DNA from: Methylosinus sp. PW1
GTDB taxonomy: Bacteria; Pseudomonadota; Alphaproteobacteria; Rhizobiales; Beijerinckiaceae
DNA length: 64,000 nucleotides
Assembly (NCBI RefSeq): GCF_000745215.1
Contig: NZ_JQNK01000008.1
Span: 682,001-746,000 of the forward strand
Direction of reading: 5' to 3'
Shown: in pieces, positions 9,226-16,883 of the stretch
Position numbering within the stretch: the first letter of the stretch is position 1
Layout: every line of letters starts with the position of its first letter
The notes under the pieces: generated by a model
Database searches by the model: none
What the model was told of the DNA's origin: nothing
The model's input: the letters and a program-made list of their open reading frames with translations, nothing else
Program-made: the position numbers and the translations under genes

Positions 9226-9519
9226 ATGGATTTCGTCATCACCGTCTGCGACGACATATGCGAGCAGCCCTGCTGCGGCCCCTGGCCGCGCAACGCGCTG
9301 CTGGCGCATTGGGGCGTCGCCGACCCGGCGATAGTGAGGGGCGACGAAGCGTAGAGGCGCGCCGCCTTCATGGAAGCCTATCGCCGCCTCGGCGCGCGGC
9401 TGACCGCCTTCGTCAATCTGCCGTTCGAAACGCTGGACCGGGCGGCGCCGAAGAGCCGTCTCGCCGATATTGCGACAATGGACGGGGCGACGGAGCTGGC
9501 GGTGAATAACGCCGCATGA
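9226..9519 (+). pseudogene. arsC: arsenate reductase (low-molecular-weight phosphatase type), broken
   Basis: From 9226 the frame reads MDFVITVCDDICEQPCC, then GPWPRNALLAHWGVADPA, a TAG at 9352-9354, then continues in the same frame RRAAFMEAYRRLGARL and FVNLPFETLDRAAPKSRLADI to TGA at 9517-9519. This is the C-terminal two thirds of the thioredoxin-coupled ArsC family (DFVITVCD, PVWPG..TAHWGI.DPA, KRAAF..A...L..R...F..LP). The N-terminal P-loop CxxNxxRS is absent and the internal TAG replaces a codon near the conserved Lys-Arg. Both changes are inactivating. It sits just upstream of arsR-arsI on the same strand, the remains of a fuller ars operon. Confidence 0.8.
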
Positions 9520-9583
9520 CGAGCCGCGGTAGCAGGTTTCCCGAGCCTCGAATTCGTCGCACCCATTCCGCGGCCGCTCGGCC

Positions 9584-9617
9584 TTGACACCCACCATAGT
9601 TCAAATATATTCGAATT
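9584..9617 (+). promoter_or_regulatory. arsR promoter with overlapping palindromic operator; nearly leaderless start
   Basis: TTGACA at 9584-9589 and TATATT at 9606-9611 are separated by 16 bases, a good sigma-70 pair. A 16-bp palindrome with one mismatched pair, TTCAAATATATTCGAA at 9600-9615, covers the -10 box, as expected for an ArsR operator. The arsR ATG begins at 9618, only 6 bases past the -10 box, so transcripts would start at or within a base or two of the start codon. No ribosome site is possible. Confidence 0.75.
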
Positions 9618-9962
9618 ATGGAAAAGATATCCGCCATCACGGCCCTCGTCGCGCTCGCGCACGAATCCAGCCTCGATATCTTCCGGCTACTGATGCAGGC
9701 CGGCCCCGAGGGGCTGCCTGCGGGAAAAATCAGCGAGCGGCTGGGGCTTCCTTCGACCACGCTGTCTTTCCACCTCAATCAGCTCAAGCACGCCGACCTC
9801 GTGACCTTCCGCCGAGACGGCCGCTCCTTGATCTATTCGGCCGCCTATCCCGTCATGAACGCGCTGCTCGCCTATCTGACGGAGAATTGCTGCAAGGGCG
9901 ACGCCGCCGCTTGCTGCGTCACCGAAGCCGATACGACCTGCCAGACCGAGAGGGTTCCATGA
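9618..9962 (+). CDS. arsR: ArsR-family metalloregulator
   Basis: 114 residues. Winged helix: LVALAHESSLDIFRLLMQAG, recognition helix KISERLGLPSTTLSFHLNQL, wing KHADLVTFRRDGRSLIYS. The C-terminal tail has paired cysteines ENCCKGDAAACCV plus a later Cys, in line with the C-terminal As(III) sites of proteobacterial ArsR proteins. By family knowledge it represses its own operon and releases DNA on binding As(III). The stop overlaps the arsI start (ATGA 9959-9962). Confidence 0.92.
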   Translation: MEKISAITALVALAHESSLDIFRLLMQAGPEGLPAGKISERLGLPSTTLSFHLNQLKHADLVTFRRDGRSLIYSAAYPVMNALLAYLTENCCKGDAAACCVTEADTTCQTERVP

Positions 9963-10378
9963 AGCGCCTGCATCTGCATGTGTCCGTCGAGGACCTGCCG
10001 CGATCCATCCATTTCTACAGCACGCTGTTCGGCTCCGCGCCGACAGTCGAGAAGCCCGATTACGCCAAATGGATGCTCGACGATCCGCGCGTGAATTTCG
10101 CCATTTCCGCGCGAGGTGGGTCGAGCCTCGGATTGGAGCATCTCGGCATTCAGGTCGAAACCACGGATGAGCTGCAAGACGTTTATGGCCGCCTGAAGCA
10201 GGCCGGCGGACGCGTCTATGAAGAGGGCGCGACCACCTGTTGCTATGCGAAATCGGAAAAATCCTGGATCGCCGATCCGCAAGGGCTGATGTGGGAAACC
10301 TTCCTCACGACGGGAGAAAGCCCCGTTTATGGCGGCGATCCGGCGCTGGACGCGCTGAAGGGCGAGGCTGGCTGTTGA
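9959..10378 (+). CDS. arsI: ArsI/CadI-family glyoxalase-fold metalloenzyme (C-As lyase-like)
   Basis: 139 residues of the vicinal-oxygen-chelate fold: KRLHLHVSVEDLPRSIHFYS, SLGLEHLGIQVETTDEL, and PQGLMWETF supply the His, His, Glu metal ligands. TTCCYAKSEKSWIADP carries the adjacent Cys pair that binds trivalent organoarsenicals in characterised ArsI enzymes. Such enzymes demethylate methylarsenite; the related CadI type responds to cadmium. Coupled to arsR. The stop codon TGA (10376-10378) coincides with the outer TG of the IS21 element, so the natural C-terminus, often longer and Cys-containing, has probably been trimmed by the insertion. Confidence 0.85.
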   Translation: MKRLHLHVSVEDLPRSIHFYSTLFGSAPTVEKPDYAKWMLDDPRVNFAISARGGSSLGLEHLGIQVETTDELQDVYGRLKQAGGRVYEEGATTCCYAKSEKSWIADPQGLMWETFLTTGESPVYGGDPALDALKGEAGC

Positions 10379-10484
10379 TTTCCACTGAGAGCTGACCCAG
10401 GCAGCACGAGTTTTTCCACCGAGAACTGACCCATGTTCGAACCTTTCCCCCTCGACCGTCGTGGGGGACCTTGGAGTGATCGAC

Positions 10485-12014
10485 ATGGAGTTATTGAGCG
10501 TCATCCGACGCTGGCGATATCGGCAGGAGTTTTCGATCCGGGAGATTGCGCGACGCACGGGGCTGTCGCGCAATACGGTGCGCAAATACCTGCGCTCGGA
10601 CAGCGTGGAGCCGGGGTTCGCCACGCCCGATCGACCGAGCCGGCTCGATCCGTTCGCCGACAAGCTGGCGCACATGCTGCGTCAGGAGGCCGCAAAATCG
10701 CGCAAGCAGAAGCGGACGGTCAAGCAGTTGCACGCGGATCTGGTCGCCCTCGGCTACGACGGCTCCTACAATCGCGTGGCGGCGTTCGCGCGCGAGTGGA
10801 AGGCGGCGCGGCATCGGGAGCAGCAGACCTGCGGGCGCGGCGCGTTCGTGCCGCTGACGTTTCTGCCCGGCGAGGCGTTCCAGTTCGACTGGTCGGAGGA
10901 TTGGGCGATCATCGCGGGCGAGCGGACGAAGTTGCAGGTCGCCCAGTTCAAGCTCTCCTACAGCCGTGCGTTCTTCCTTCGCGCCTACCCGCAGCAGACG
11001 CATGAGATGCTCTTCGACGCCCACAACCACGCCTTCCGCGTGCTGGGCGGCGTGCCCCGGCGAGGCGTCTACGACAACATGCGCACCGCGATCGACAAGA
11101 TCGGGCGTGGCAAAGAACGCCAGGTCAACGCCCGCTTCGCCGCGATGGTCAGCCACTTCCTGTTCGAGGCCGCATTCTGCAATCCGGCCTCCGGCTGGGA
11201 AAAGGGGCAAATCGAGAAGAACGTTCAGGATGCTCGTCATCGCCTCTGGCAGCCAATCCCGAGCTTTCCGTCGCTGGCGGCGCTCAACGACTGGCTGGAG
11301 GCGCGATGCCGCGAGCTGTGGGCCGAGATTCCGCACAGCGCGCAGCCGGGGACGATCGCGGAGGCTTGGCGCGAGGAGGTTCCGCAACTGATGCAGCCTC
11401 CGCGGCCATTCGACGGCTTCGTCGAACACACCAAGCGGGTCACGCCGACGTGCCTGATCCATCTGGACCGCAATCGCTACAGCGTGCCGGCTTCATTCGC
11501 CAATCGCCCCGTCAGCGTGCGGGTCTACCCTGAGCGCGTCGTCGTCGCCGCCGAGGGGCAGATCGTGTGCGAGCACGCCCGCGTCTTCGCCCGGTCGCAT
11601 GACGACAAGAGCGTGACGGTCTACGACTGGCGGCATTATCTCTCCGTCATCCAGCGCAAGCCGGGCGCGCTGCGCAATGGCGCGCCCTTCGCGGAACTGC
11701 CGGTCGCCTTACGGACGCTGCAACAGCGCATGCTCGAGAAGCCGGGAGGCGACCGTGAGATGGTCGAGATTTTGGCTCTGGTCCTACAGCACGACGAGCA
11801 GGCCGTGCTGACCGCCGTCCAATTGGCGCTGGAGGCCGGCGCGCCGACCAAGACGCACATCTTGAACCTGTTGCATCGCTTGGTGGACGGCAAGCCGGTC
11901 GACGCGCCGCCCGTGAAACCGCCCAACGCGCTGACGCTCACCACCGAGCCGCAGGCCAATGTCGAGCGTTACGACGCGCTGCGCAAGGGTCGGGAGGCGC
12001 GCCATGCGTCATAA
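10485..12014 (+). CDS. istA: IS21 transposase IstA
   Basis: 509 residues from the ATG at 10485 behind GGAG (10473-10476); the frame also opens at a GTG at 10461. N-terminal helix-turn-helix [20 protein letters not shown], then an rve integrase core with [12 protein letters not shown] (first Asp), [10 protein letters not shown] (second Asp) and [11 protein letters not shown] (Glu), followed by the C-terminal beta domain. By family knowledge IstA performs cut-out/paste-in transposition with the helper ATPase IstB, whose start overlaps by 11 bases. Confidence 0.95.
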   Translation: MELLSVIRRWRYRQEFSIREIARRTGLSRNTVRKYLRSDSVEPGFATPDRPSRLDPFADKLAHMLRQEAAKSRKQKRTVKQLHADLVALGYDGSYNRVAAFAREWKAARHREQQTCGRGAFVPLTFLPGEAFQFDWSEDWAIIAGERTKLQVAQFKLSYSRAFFLRAYPQQTHEMLFDAHNHAFRVLGGVPRRGVYDNMRTAIDKIGRGKERQVNARFAAMVSHFLFEAAFCNPASGWEKGQIEKNVQDARHRLWQPIPSFPSLAALNDWLEARCRELWAEIPHSAQPGTIAEAWREEVPQLMQPPRPFDGFVEHTKRVTPTCLIHLDRNRYSVPASFANRPVSVRVYPERVVVAAEGQIVCEHARVFARSHDDKSVTVYDWRHYLSVIQRKPGALRNGAPFAELPVALRTLQQRMLEKPGGDREMVEILALVLQHDEQAVLTAVQLALEAGAPTKTHILNLLHRLVDGKPVDAPPVKPPNALTLTTEPQANVERYDALRKGREARHAS

Positions 12015-12786
12015 TCCCGCCGCCGGCGCCATCGTCATCATGCTGCGCAGTCTCAAAATGCACGGCATGGCGCAAGCCGTCAGCGAGCTGACCGAGCAAG
12101 GCTCCCCGGCCTTCGAGGCCGCGCTGCCGATCCTGTCGCAACTCTTGAAGGCGGAAACCGCCGACCGGGAGGTGAGATCGATCGCCTACCAGCTCAAGTC
12201 CGCGCGGTTCCCGAACTATCGCGATCTCGCCGGCTTCGACTTCGCCAGCAGTGAGGTCAACGAGGCGCTCGCGCGCCAGCTTCATCGCTGCGAGTTCCTC
12301 GAGGATGCGCATAACGCCGTCCTGGTCGGGGGACCTGGCACGGGCAAGACGCATCTGGCGACAGCGATCGGCGTCCAGGCGATCGAGCATCACAGAAAGC
12401 GTGTGCGGTTCTTCTCCACCGTCGAGCTCGTAAACGCGCTCGAAGCCGAAAAGCACCAAGGCAAGTCGGGCCAAGTCGCGGCGCGGCTCGTTCATTCCGA
12501 TCTCGTCATCCTCGATGAGCTCGGCTACCTGCCGTTCAGCGGCTCCGGCGGGGCGTTGCTGTTCCATCTGCTGAGCAAGCTCTACGAGCGAACCAGCGTC
12601 ATCATCACGACGAATCTGAGCTTCGGCGAATGGGCCGCCGTCTTCGGGGACGCCAAGATGACGACGGCTCTGCTCGATCGCCTCACTCACCGCTGCCATA
12701 TCCTCGAAACTGGAAACGACAGCTTCCGGTTCAAGGACAGCTCGGCGAAGGCGGACAAACCTGCAAAGGAAAAGACCAAAACTTGA
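12004..12786 (+). CDS. istB: IS21 helper ATPase IstB
   Basis: 260 residues. AAA+ core with Walker [16 protein letters not shown] near residue 110, Walker [14 protein letters not shown] and sensor [14 protein letters not shown]-terminal [14 protein letters not shown] typical of IstB. It forms oligomers on DNA and assists target capture by IstA. Overlaps the end of istA in another frame. Confidence 0.95.
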   Translation: MRHNPAAGAIVIMLRSLKMHGMAQAVSELTEQGSPAFEAALPILSQLLKAETADREVRSIAYQLKSARFPNYRDLAGFDFASSEVNEALARQLHRCEFLEDAHNAVLVGGPGTGKTHLATAIGVQAIEHHRKRVRFFSTVELVNALEAEKHQGKSGQVAARLVHSDLVILDELGYLPFSGSGGALLFHLLSKLYERTSVIITTNLSFGEWAAVFGDAKMTTALLDRLTHRCHILETGNDSFRFKDSSAKADKPAKEKTKT

Positions 12787-12871
12787 CGACCGACTGAGCC
12801 GCAAGCCATCTTCAACCCGGGTCACTTCTCAATGGAAATCCCGGGTCAAATCTCGACGGAAATCTACAGCC

Positions 12872-12963
12872 AGTGGAGTGAATCATGATTCTTGTTTTGT
12901 TCGCAATGGCGGCGTATCTCGGGGGAGGGGAAAGCGAGGCTGGTGGCGCGGGTCGAATTTCCG
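12872..12963. repeat. partial copy of the SOS-type promoter region found at 55793-55890
   Basis: About 90 bases right of the IS21 end match the segment upstream of the UvrD-like helicase at 53.7-55.8 kb with scattered mismatches and small gaps. Both copies contain ATTC-N7-GTTC (here 12888-12902), one base from the alphaproteobacterial LexA consensus GTTC-N7-GTTC, followed by a shared GCAATGGCGGCGTATCTCGG. No helicase gene is attached to this copy. Confidence 0.65.
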
Positions 12964-13075
12964 TGAGGCGCCGCCCGGGAGGGGCGTTGATTCGAACCCG
13001 CGTCCGCAACGAACCGAGGGCCAAAAGGTCAATCGTCCTGGAGCTTTCGGCGTGTAAGGTTTAAACAAGACTTCC

Positions 13076-15286
13076 CTAATAGTTATCTCCATCGTCGAGT
13101 GCTGCTGCCAGCAGTTTTGCGCGCTCTCCAAGTCCATTTTGCTGTTCAAGAGCGAAAAGTCTTCGTTTAGCCGTATCAAAATCCATAAATGGAGAAATGT
13201 TGCCTTTTTTTAGAACTTTGAACCTGCCTAGATCGCTGCTGTCAATGATAGTCATCATGTGTTCAAGTGTCTCGATAAAACCCTCATCAGATATAATATT
13301 GCTTTCGAGGAGCCGACGTGGCCCTATTTCATCACCCCCTTGGCGCCAAGCGAAAAGCAGGCTTATTGGGTGAGGCGAGGCAAACACGTCCAAGATAGAC
13401 ATCATCCGATAGCGATTTAGCATTATTTTGGTTATCAAATCCAGTTCTTCATTCGTAAATAGCCACTCCCCGTCAGGACGCCGCTGTCTCTCGTCTATTC
13501 GACCTTGAGAAAACGTCTCGCGCCGAAGCAATGATGTTAGCCAACCGATCGCCAGTCCTTCTCTAAACATCGCTTCAATCACAGTACCACGATGATCAGG
13601 CTCAAGGCGGAGGAGAAGAAATGGAATCGGCTGCTGTGCCCGATCCCATATCGACCCGACCCAAAACAGATCGAAAGGGTTGCTTCGATACATCGTATCC
13701 ATAATCTGTGATAGTGCTATTAGCATATTTTCGCATTGCTGAGATGATAATATTTTATATGCGCTACCACTTATACGGTCTAGCAAAAGGTCAGCCTTGG
13801 TTAGGGAGCCAGCTGCATGTTTGTTGTGAAGTCTTAGCAGCTCATCTCCTGCTTTTTCAGCGCTGTGTTCAGCAGCTGACCACATTGATGTAACGTCGTC
13901 TAGGGCAAGCGCATGTGACGGCCCAATCAGAGCAAAGTAAAGCTTGTAGTGATCTGGGCTTGCTAGCCGCCTCTTTTGTATATTATCGTCACGCTCACGG
14001 GTACTTATTTTCTGGAAAATTTTGAACGAGTTCCCATCGTCGGAATAGTCCGCTTCAACGCCCGGAAGAGCCTCAGCAAAATTGTGTCGATATATCAGGT
14101 CGTCAAAATGACCGGGTGGCACCATATTGTGTAGAGCTTCGAGTTTCTGCTTCTTCTCTGCTTCCTCTACGCGGGCTATGCCCAATGAGAGCACGGCGGC
14201 AGTTGAGCAATAATCCTCGATCCAGCGATAGAGGTTTGGATTTCCATCTTTGATAAATTGAAGCCACACGAAGTCAGCGAGATCGGCTTTTACCTCACGA
14301 AGCGCCGGCCAAAAAAATCGGATCGAATCGAGAGTTCGTACGACCGAGCGAGGTGTTTGCAACTGTCGGCCACCCTCGTAGTCTATTACAGTCTTTAGCC
14401 TTGAGAGTTCATCTTCATCACTTGCTGAAACGATCAGGTGTAATTCGTCAGAGAACCATTGGCGCAGTTGCAATTGCTCCGGCTTCGGAACCATCGCGGT
14501 CAGCTGAACAATCTTTTGCAGGTATGATTGACCATTCTTTACGCCGACTGCTTTCTCGATGCTGTGCGCAAGAATTTCGCCATCATAGCAGAGCAAATAG
14601 ATTATATTAGGGAGGTCGATAACGGAGCGAACAAGCCGCAATATCTCAATAACCTCTGCGGGCTCAAGCCGATCTACGTCGTCTATGGTAATGATGAACC
14701 GCTGGCCGAGTTCGCGAAGCGATTTACCTAGCTTGTCTTTGAGGTCAGAGAGCGGAGGTGGGGCCTGCTTCCCACTCGCTAATTCTCCTGCTGCCTTGAC
14801 GCCCTTACCAGCCAATTCGACCGACGCCAATCCCAAGGCATTGCCAGCGACTTCGATCGCGGCTCCCGCCTTACTCAAAACGCCCACAAAACTTCGAAGC
14901 GCTTCCGCGGCTTTTTTGGCCTTTGTAACCGATATAGGTTGCACGTCGCCCGCGCTTAGGGCGACTTGATCAAGCTTGTTAGCGAGTTCGCCGAACAGGC
15001 TCGTGATTAACGCATCCCGATTGCCTATCAACCAAGGCCGGAAATTTATTACTGTCGGCTGCCGGTCCTCTGGAAGCTTTCTAAATTCGTCTTCAATCAG
15101 GAATAAAAGACTCGACTTCCCCGAGCCCCAGGCTCCTTCGATCCCAATAACAAGACCGTCTTCGGATGCATGGTCCACAAGTGAAATAGCGAGCCGCTTA
15201 GCAACCTCACGAAATCCAAGCCTATCCTCGTCGCCTGAGCTAAGAGCCCGGTCTCCTATGATCGAATGATTTTGGTCTGCTTCCAT
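13076..15286 (-). CDS. KAP-family P-loop NTPase
   Basis: 736 residues. Walker A GIEGAWGSGKSSLLFLIE near residue 50, Walker B FIITIDDVDRLEPAEVIEI near residue 200, and NIIYLLCYDGEILAHSIEKA, all characteristic of KAP NTPases. The usual pair of inserted membrane helices is not obvious; an Ala/Gly-rich insert (about 130-175) occupies that region. The C-terminal half is unassigned. KAP proteins occur in phage-defence cassettes such as Qat, but also singly. This gene is clearly lower in GC than the core, lies between IS21 and IS110 elements and has no coupled partner. A solitary defence gene is plausible but unproven. Confidence 0.85.
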   Translation of the reverse strand: MEADQNHSIIGDRALSSGDEDRLGFREVAKRLAISLVDHASEDGLVIGIEGAWGSGKSSLLFLIEDEFRKLPEDRQPTVINFRPWLIGNRDALITSLFGELANKLDQVALSAGDVQPISVTKAKKAAEALRSFVGVLSKAGAAIEVAGNALGLASVELAGKGVKAAGELASGKQAPPPLSDLKDKLGKSLRELGQRFIITIDDVDRLEPAEVIEILRLVRSVIDLPNIIYLLCYDGEILAHSIEKAVGVKNGQSYLQKIVQLTAMVPKPEQLQLRQWFSDELHLIVSASDEDELSRLKTVIDYEGGRQLQTPRSVVRTLDSIRFFWPALREVKADLADFVWLQFIKDGNPNLYRWIEDYCSTAAVLSLGIARVEEAEKKQKLEALHNMVPPGHFDDLIYRHNFAEALPGVEADYSDDGNSFKIFQKISTRERDDNIQKRRLASPDHYKLYFALIGPSHALALDDVTSMWSAAEHSAEKAGDELLRLHNKHAAGSLTKADLLLDRISGSAYKILSSQQCENMLIALSQIMDTMYRSNPFDLFWVGSIWDRAQQPIPFLLLRLEPDHRGTVIEAMFREGLAIGWLTSLLRRETFSQGRIDERQRRPDGEWLFTNEELDLITKIMLNRYRMMSILDVFASPHPISLLFAWRQGGDEIGPRRLLESNIISDEGFIETLEHMMTIIDSSDLGRFKVLKKGNISPFMDFDTAKRRLFALEQQNGLGERAKLLAAALDDGDNY

Positions 15287-15736
15287 TTTTATTTTACCAC
15301 GTTGCTAAAGACGTTTTGAGGTGAAGTCAAGTTCTACGGCTAGTCCAGGGGGTGCTGCAATTGACTTGGTTGCGGTAGATCCGAGTGCTTGCTTTTTTCA
15401 GGCGATCAGAGGTCAGATTGATATTACATTACTTACTTAATCTTGGCTATTATGGTCTCGCGGCGCTCCCCAAAAACGTATGGCCCGCCCCGTCTGCAAG
15501 CAGTTTTATCGAGAGCGCCTTCTGATGGGTCTGCGTCAACGTATCCGGCCTCGGGGCGAGCCCCCGGCCAAGATGGAGATACGCGCGTTCCGGTCCTCAT
15601 AAAAGTCTCGGCGTCGAACGCCGTTTTTTGAACCAGGTTTCCAGAACGCCGTTCGACTATCAGTCAGGCCATCTTTCGATCCACCACCCGCAAACATCGT
15701 CGGACGATCAGCAGCACATGCGCCGAACGACCAGTC
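15287..15736. other. intergenic stretch, no gene supported
   Basis: Between the KAP gene start and the IS110 transposase end. The first 150 bases are AT-rich and must contain the KAP promoter. A perfect inverted repeat AACGCCGTTTT / AACGCCGTTC-type pair occurs near 15617-15655, possibly part of the IS110 end. Small open frames here lack coding character. Confidence 0.4.
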
Positions 15737-16777
15737 TCACGCCGCCAGGATCGCCTCCTTGTCGGCAAATGTTTCTCCACGCCGCAGCACCGCCCAGGAG
15801 ATCCGCGCCAGCTTGTTGGCAAAGGCGACGACCGCGACATTCTGATGCACGCGGGCGAGCAGCGTCGTCAGCCACCGCCCGAGCGACGTGTCGCGTTTGG
15901 CGACATGGGGGAGCGCCGCCCGCGCGCCATGGATGAGTTGCCTGCGCAAATATCGGTTGCCCCGCTTGCTGATCCCGAGCAGTTTCGGCTTGCCCCCCGT
16001 CGTCGCCTGACGGGGGACCAGGCCGAGCCAGGCCGCAAGATCGCGACCATGCTCGAACGTCTCGGCCTTTCCGATCGCCGCCAACAAGGCCGAAGCGATC
16101 AGGGCGCCGACGCCCGGTATTGTCGCCAGTCGCCGGGCGTCCTCGTTCTCTTTGGCGAAAGCCGTGAACTCCGCGTCGAAGGCGGCGATGCGCTTGTCCA
16201 GCTCGCGCCATTGCGTGCGAGCGTCGTCGACGAGCCTGTACATCCGGTCGCTCAAAGTGTGTCGGCCCCCTTCGTCCAGCATGACGGCGAGATAATCCGC
16301 GAGATGACGTTTACCCTTGGGAACGACGATTCCGCGCTCCAGAAGGATCGCCCGCAGTTGGTTGATCAGCGCCGTCCGTTCGCCGACCAGTCGGTCGCGA
16401 GACCGATGCAACGTCTGGATGTCGAGCTGATCCTGCGTTTTCAGTTCCACAAAGCGCATGGTCGGCCGCGTCGCCGCCTCGGCGATCCCTTCAGCGTCGC
16501 GATCGTCGTTCTTCTGCGCTTTCACATAGGGGCGAACATATTCGGGCGACATCAGCCGAACCTCGTGGCCATGAGCCGCGAAGACCCGCCCCAGATGATG
16601 AGCGCCGCAGCACGCTTCCATCGCGACGACACAGGCCGGCAGCTTCGCTGCCAAGCCGATCAGCGTCTCCCGCGTCGCCCGCCGCCGCATGACCACCGTC
16701 CCGGCCGCGTCGAAGCCAACGAGACTGCAAATATTCTTGCCGATGTCGATCCCGAGCACGGAAACCTTCGTCTTCAT
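15737..16777 (-). CDS. IS110-family transposase
   Basis: 346 residues from MKTKVSVLGIDIGKN; an upstream extension of the frame to 16933 runs into the neighbouring repeat and is not native. N-terminal DEDD RuvC-like domain: GIDIGKN, VAMEACCGAH, AQKNDDRDAEGIAEA. C-terminal transposase_20 domain: ARRLATIPGVGALIASALLA, with the nucleophilic Ser region GISKRGNRYLRRQLIHGAR. By family knowledge these recombinases insert without long inverted repeats, guided in several cases by an element-encoded RNA. It lies just downstream of the first integrase copy, inside the leftmost island. Confidence 0.93.
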   Translation of the reverse strand: MKTKVSVLGIDIGKNICSLVGFDAAGTVVMRRRATRETLIGLAAKLPACVVAMEACCGAHHLGRVFAAHGHEVRLMSPEYVRPYVKAQKNDDRDAEGIAEAATRPTMRFVELKTQDQLDIQTLHRSRDRLVGERTALINQLRAILLERGIVVPKGKRHLADYLAVMLDEGGRHTLSDRMYRLVDDARTQWRELDKRIAAFDAEFTAFAKENEDARRLATIPGVGALIASALLAAIGKAETFEHGRDLAAWLGLVPRQATTGGKPKLLGISKRGNRYLRRQLIHGARAALPHVAKRDTSLGRWLTTLLARVHQNVAVVAFANKLARISWAVLRRGETFADKEAILAA

Positions 16778-16883
16778 GACCAATCCCTCCGTTCTATCGC
16801 CGGCGAGCCTACTACGCCGGAAGGAGGGGCGGGCCATTCCATAAAAGTAGAGGCGCAGGGTCAGCTCTGGATCCCGAACGATC

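Larger units (their letters stand above)
10376..12868 (+). mobile_element. IS21-family insertion sequence
   Basis: About 2.5 kb carrying istA and istB. Terminal repeats of the multiple IS21 type: left TTTCCACTGAGAGCTGACCC (from 10379) and TTTCCACCGAGAACTGACCC (from 10413); right, inverted, at 12819-12838 and 12843-12863. Outer ends TG/CA put the boundaries near 10376 and 12868. No direct target duplication was found by eye, so one flank may have been rearranged after insertion. Confidence 0.85.

Noticed and set aside
10376..12875. Direct target duplication flanking the IS21 element
   Set aside because: The flanks (ending GGCTGT and beginning GCCAGT) do not match, so no duplication is claimed.
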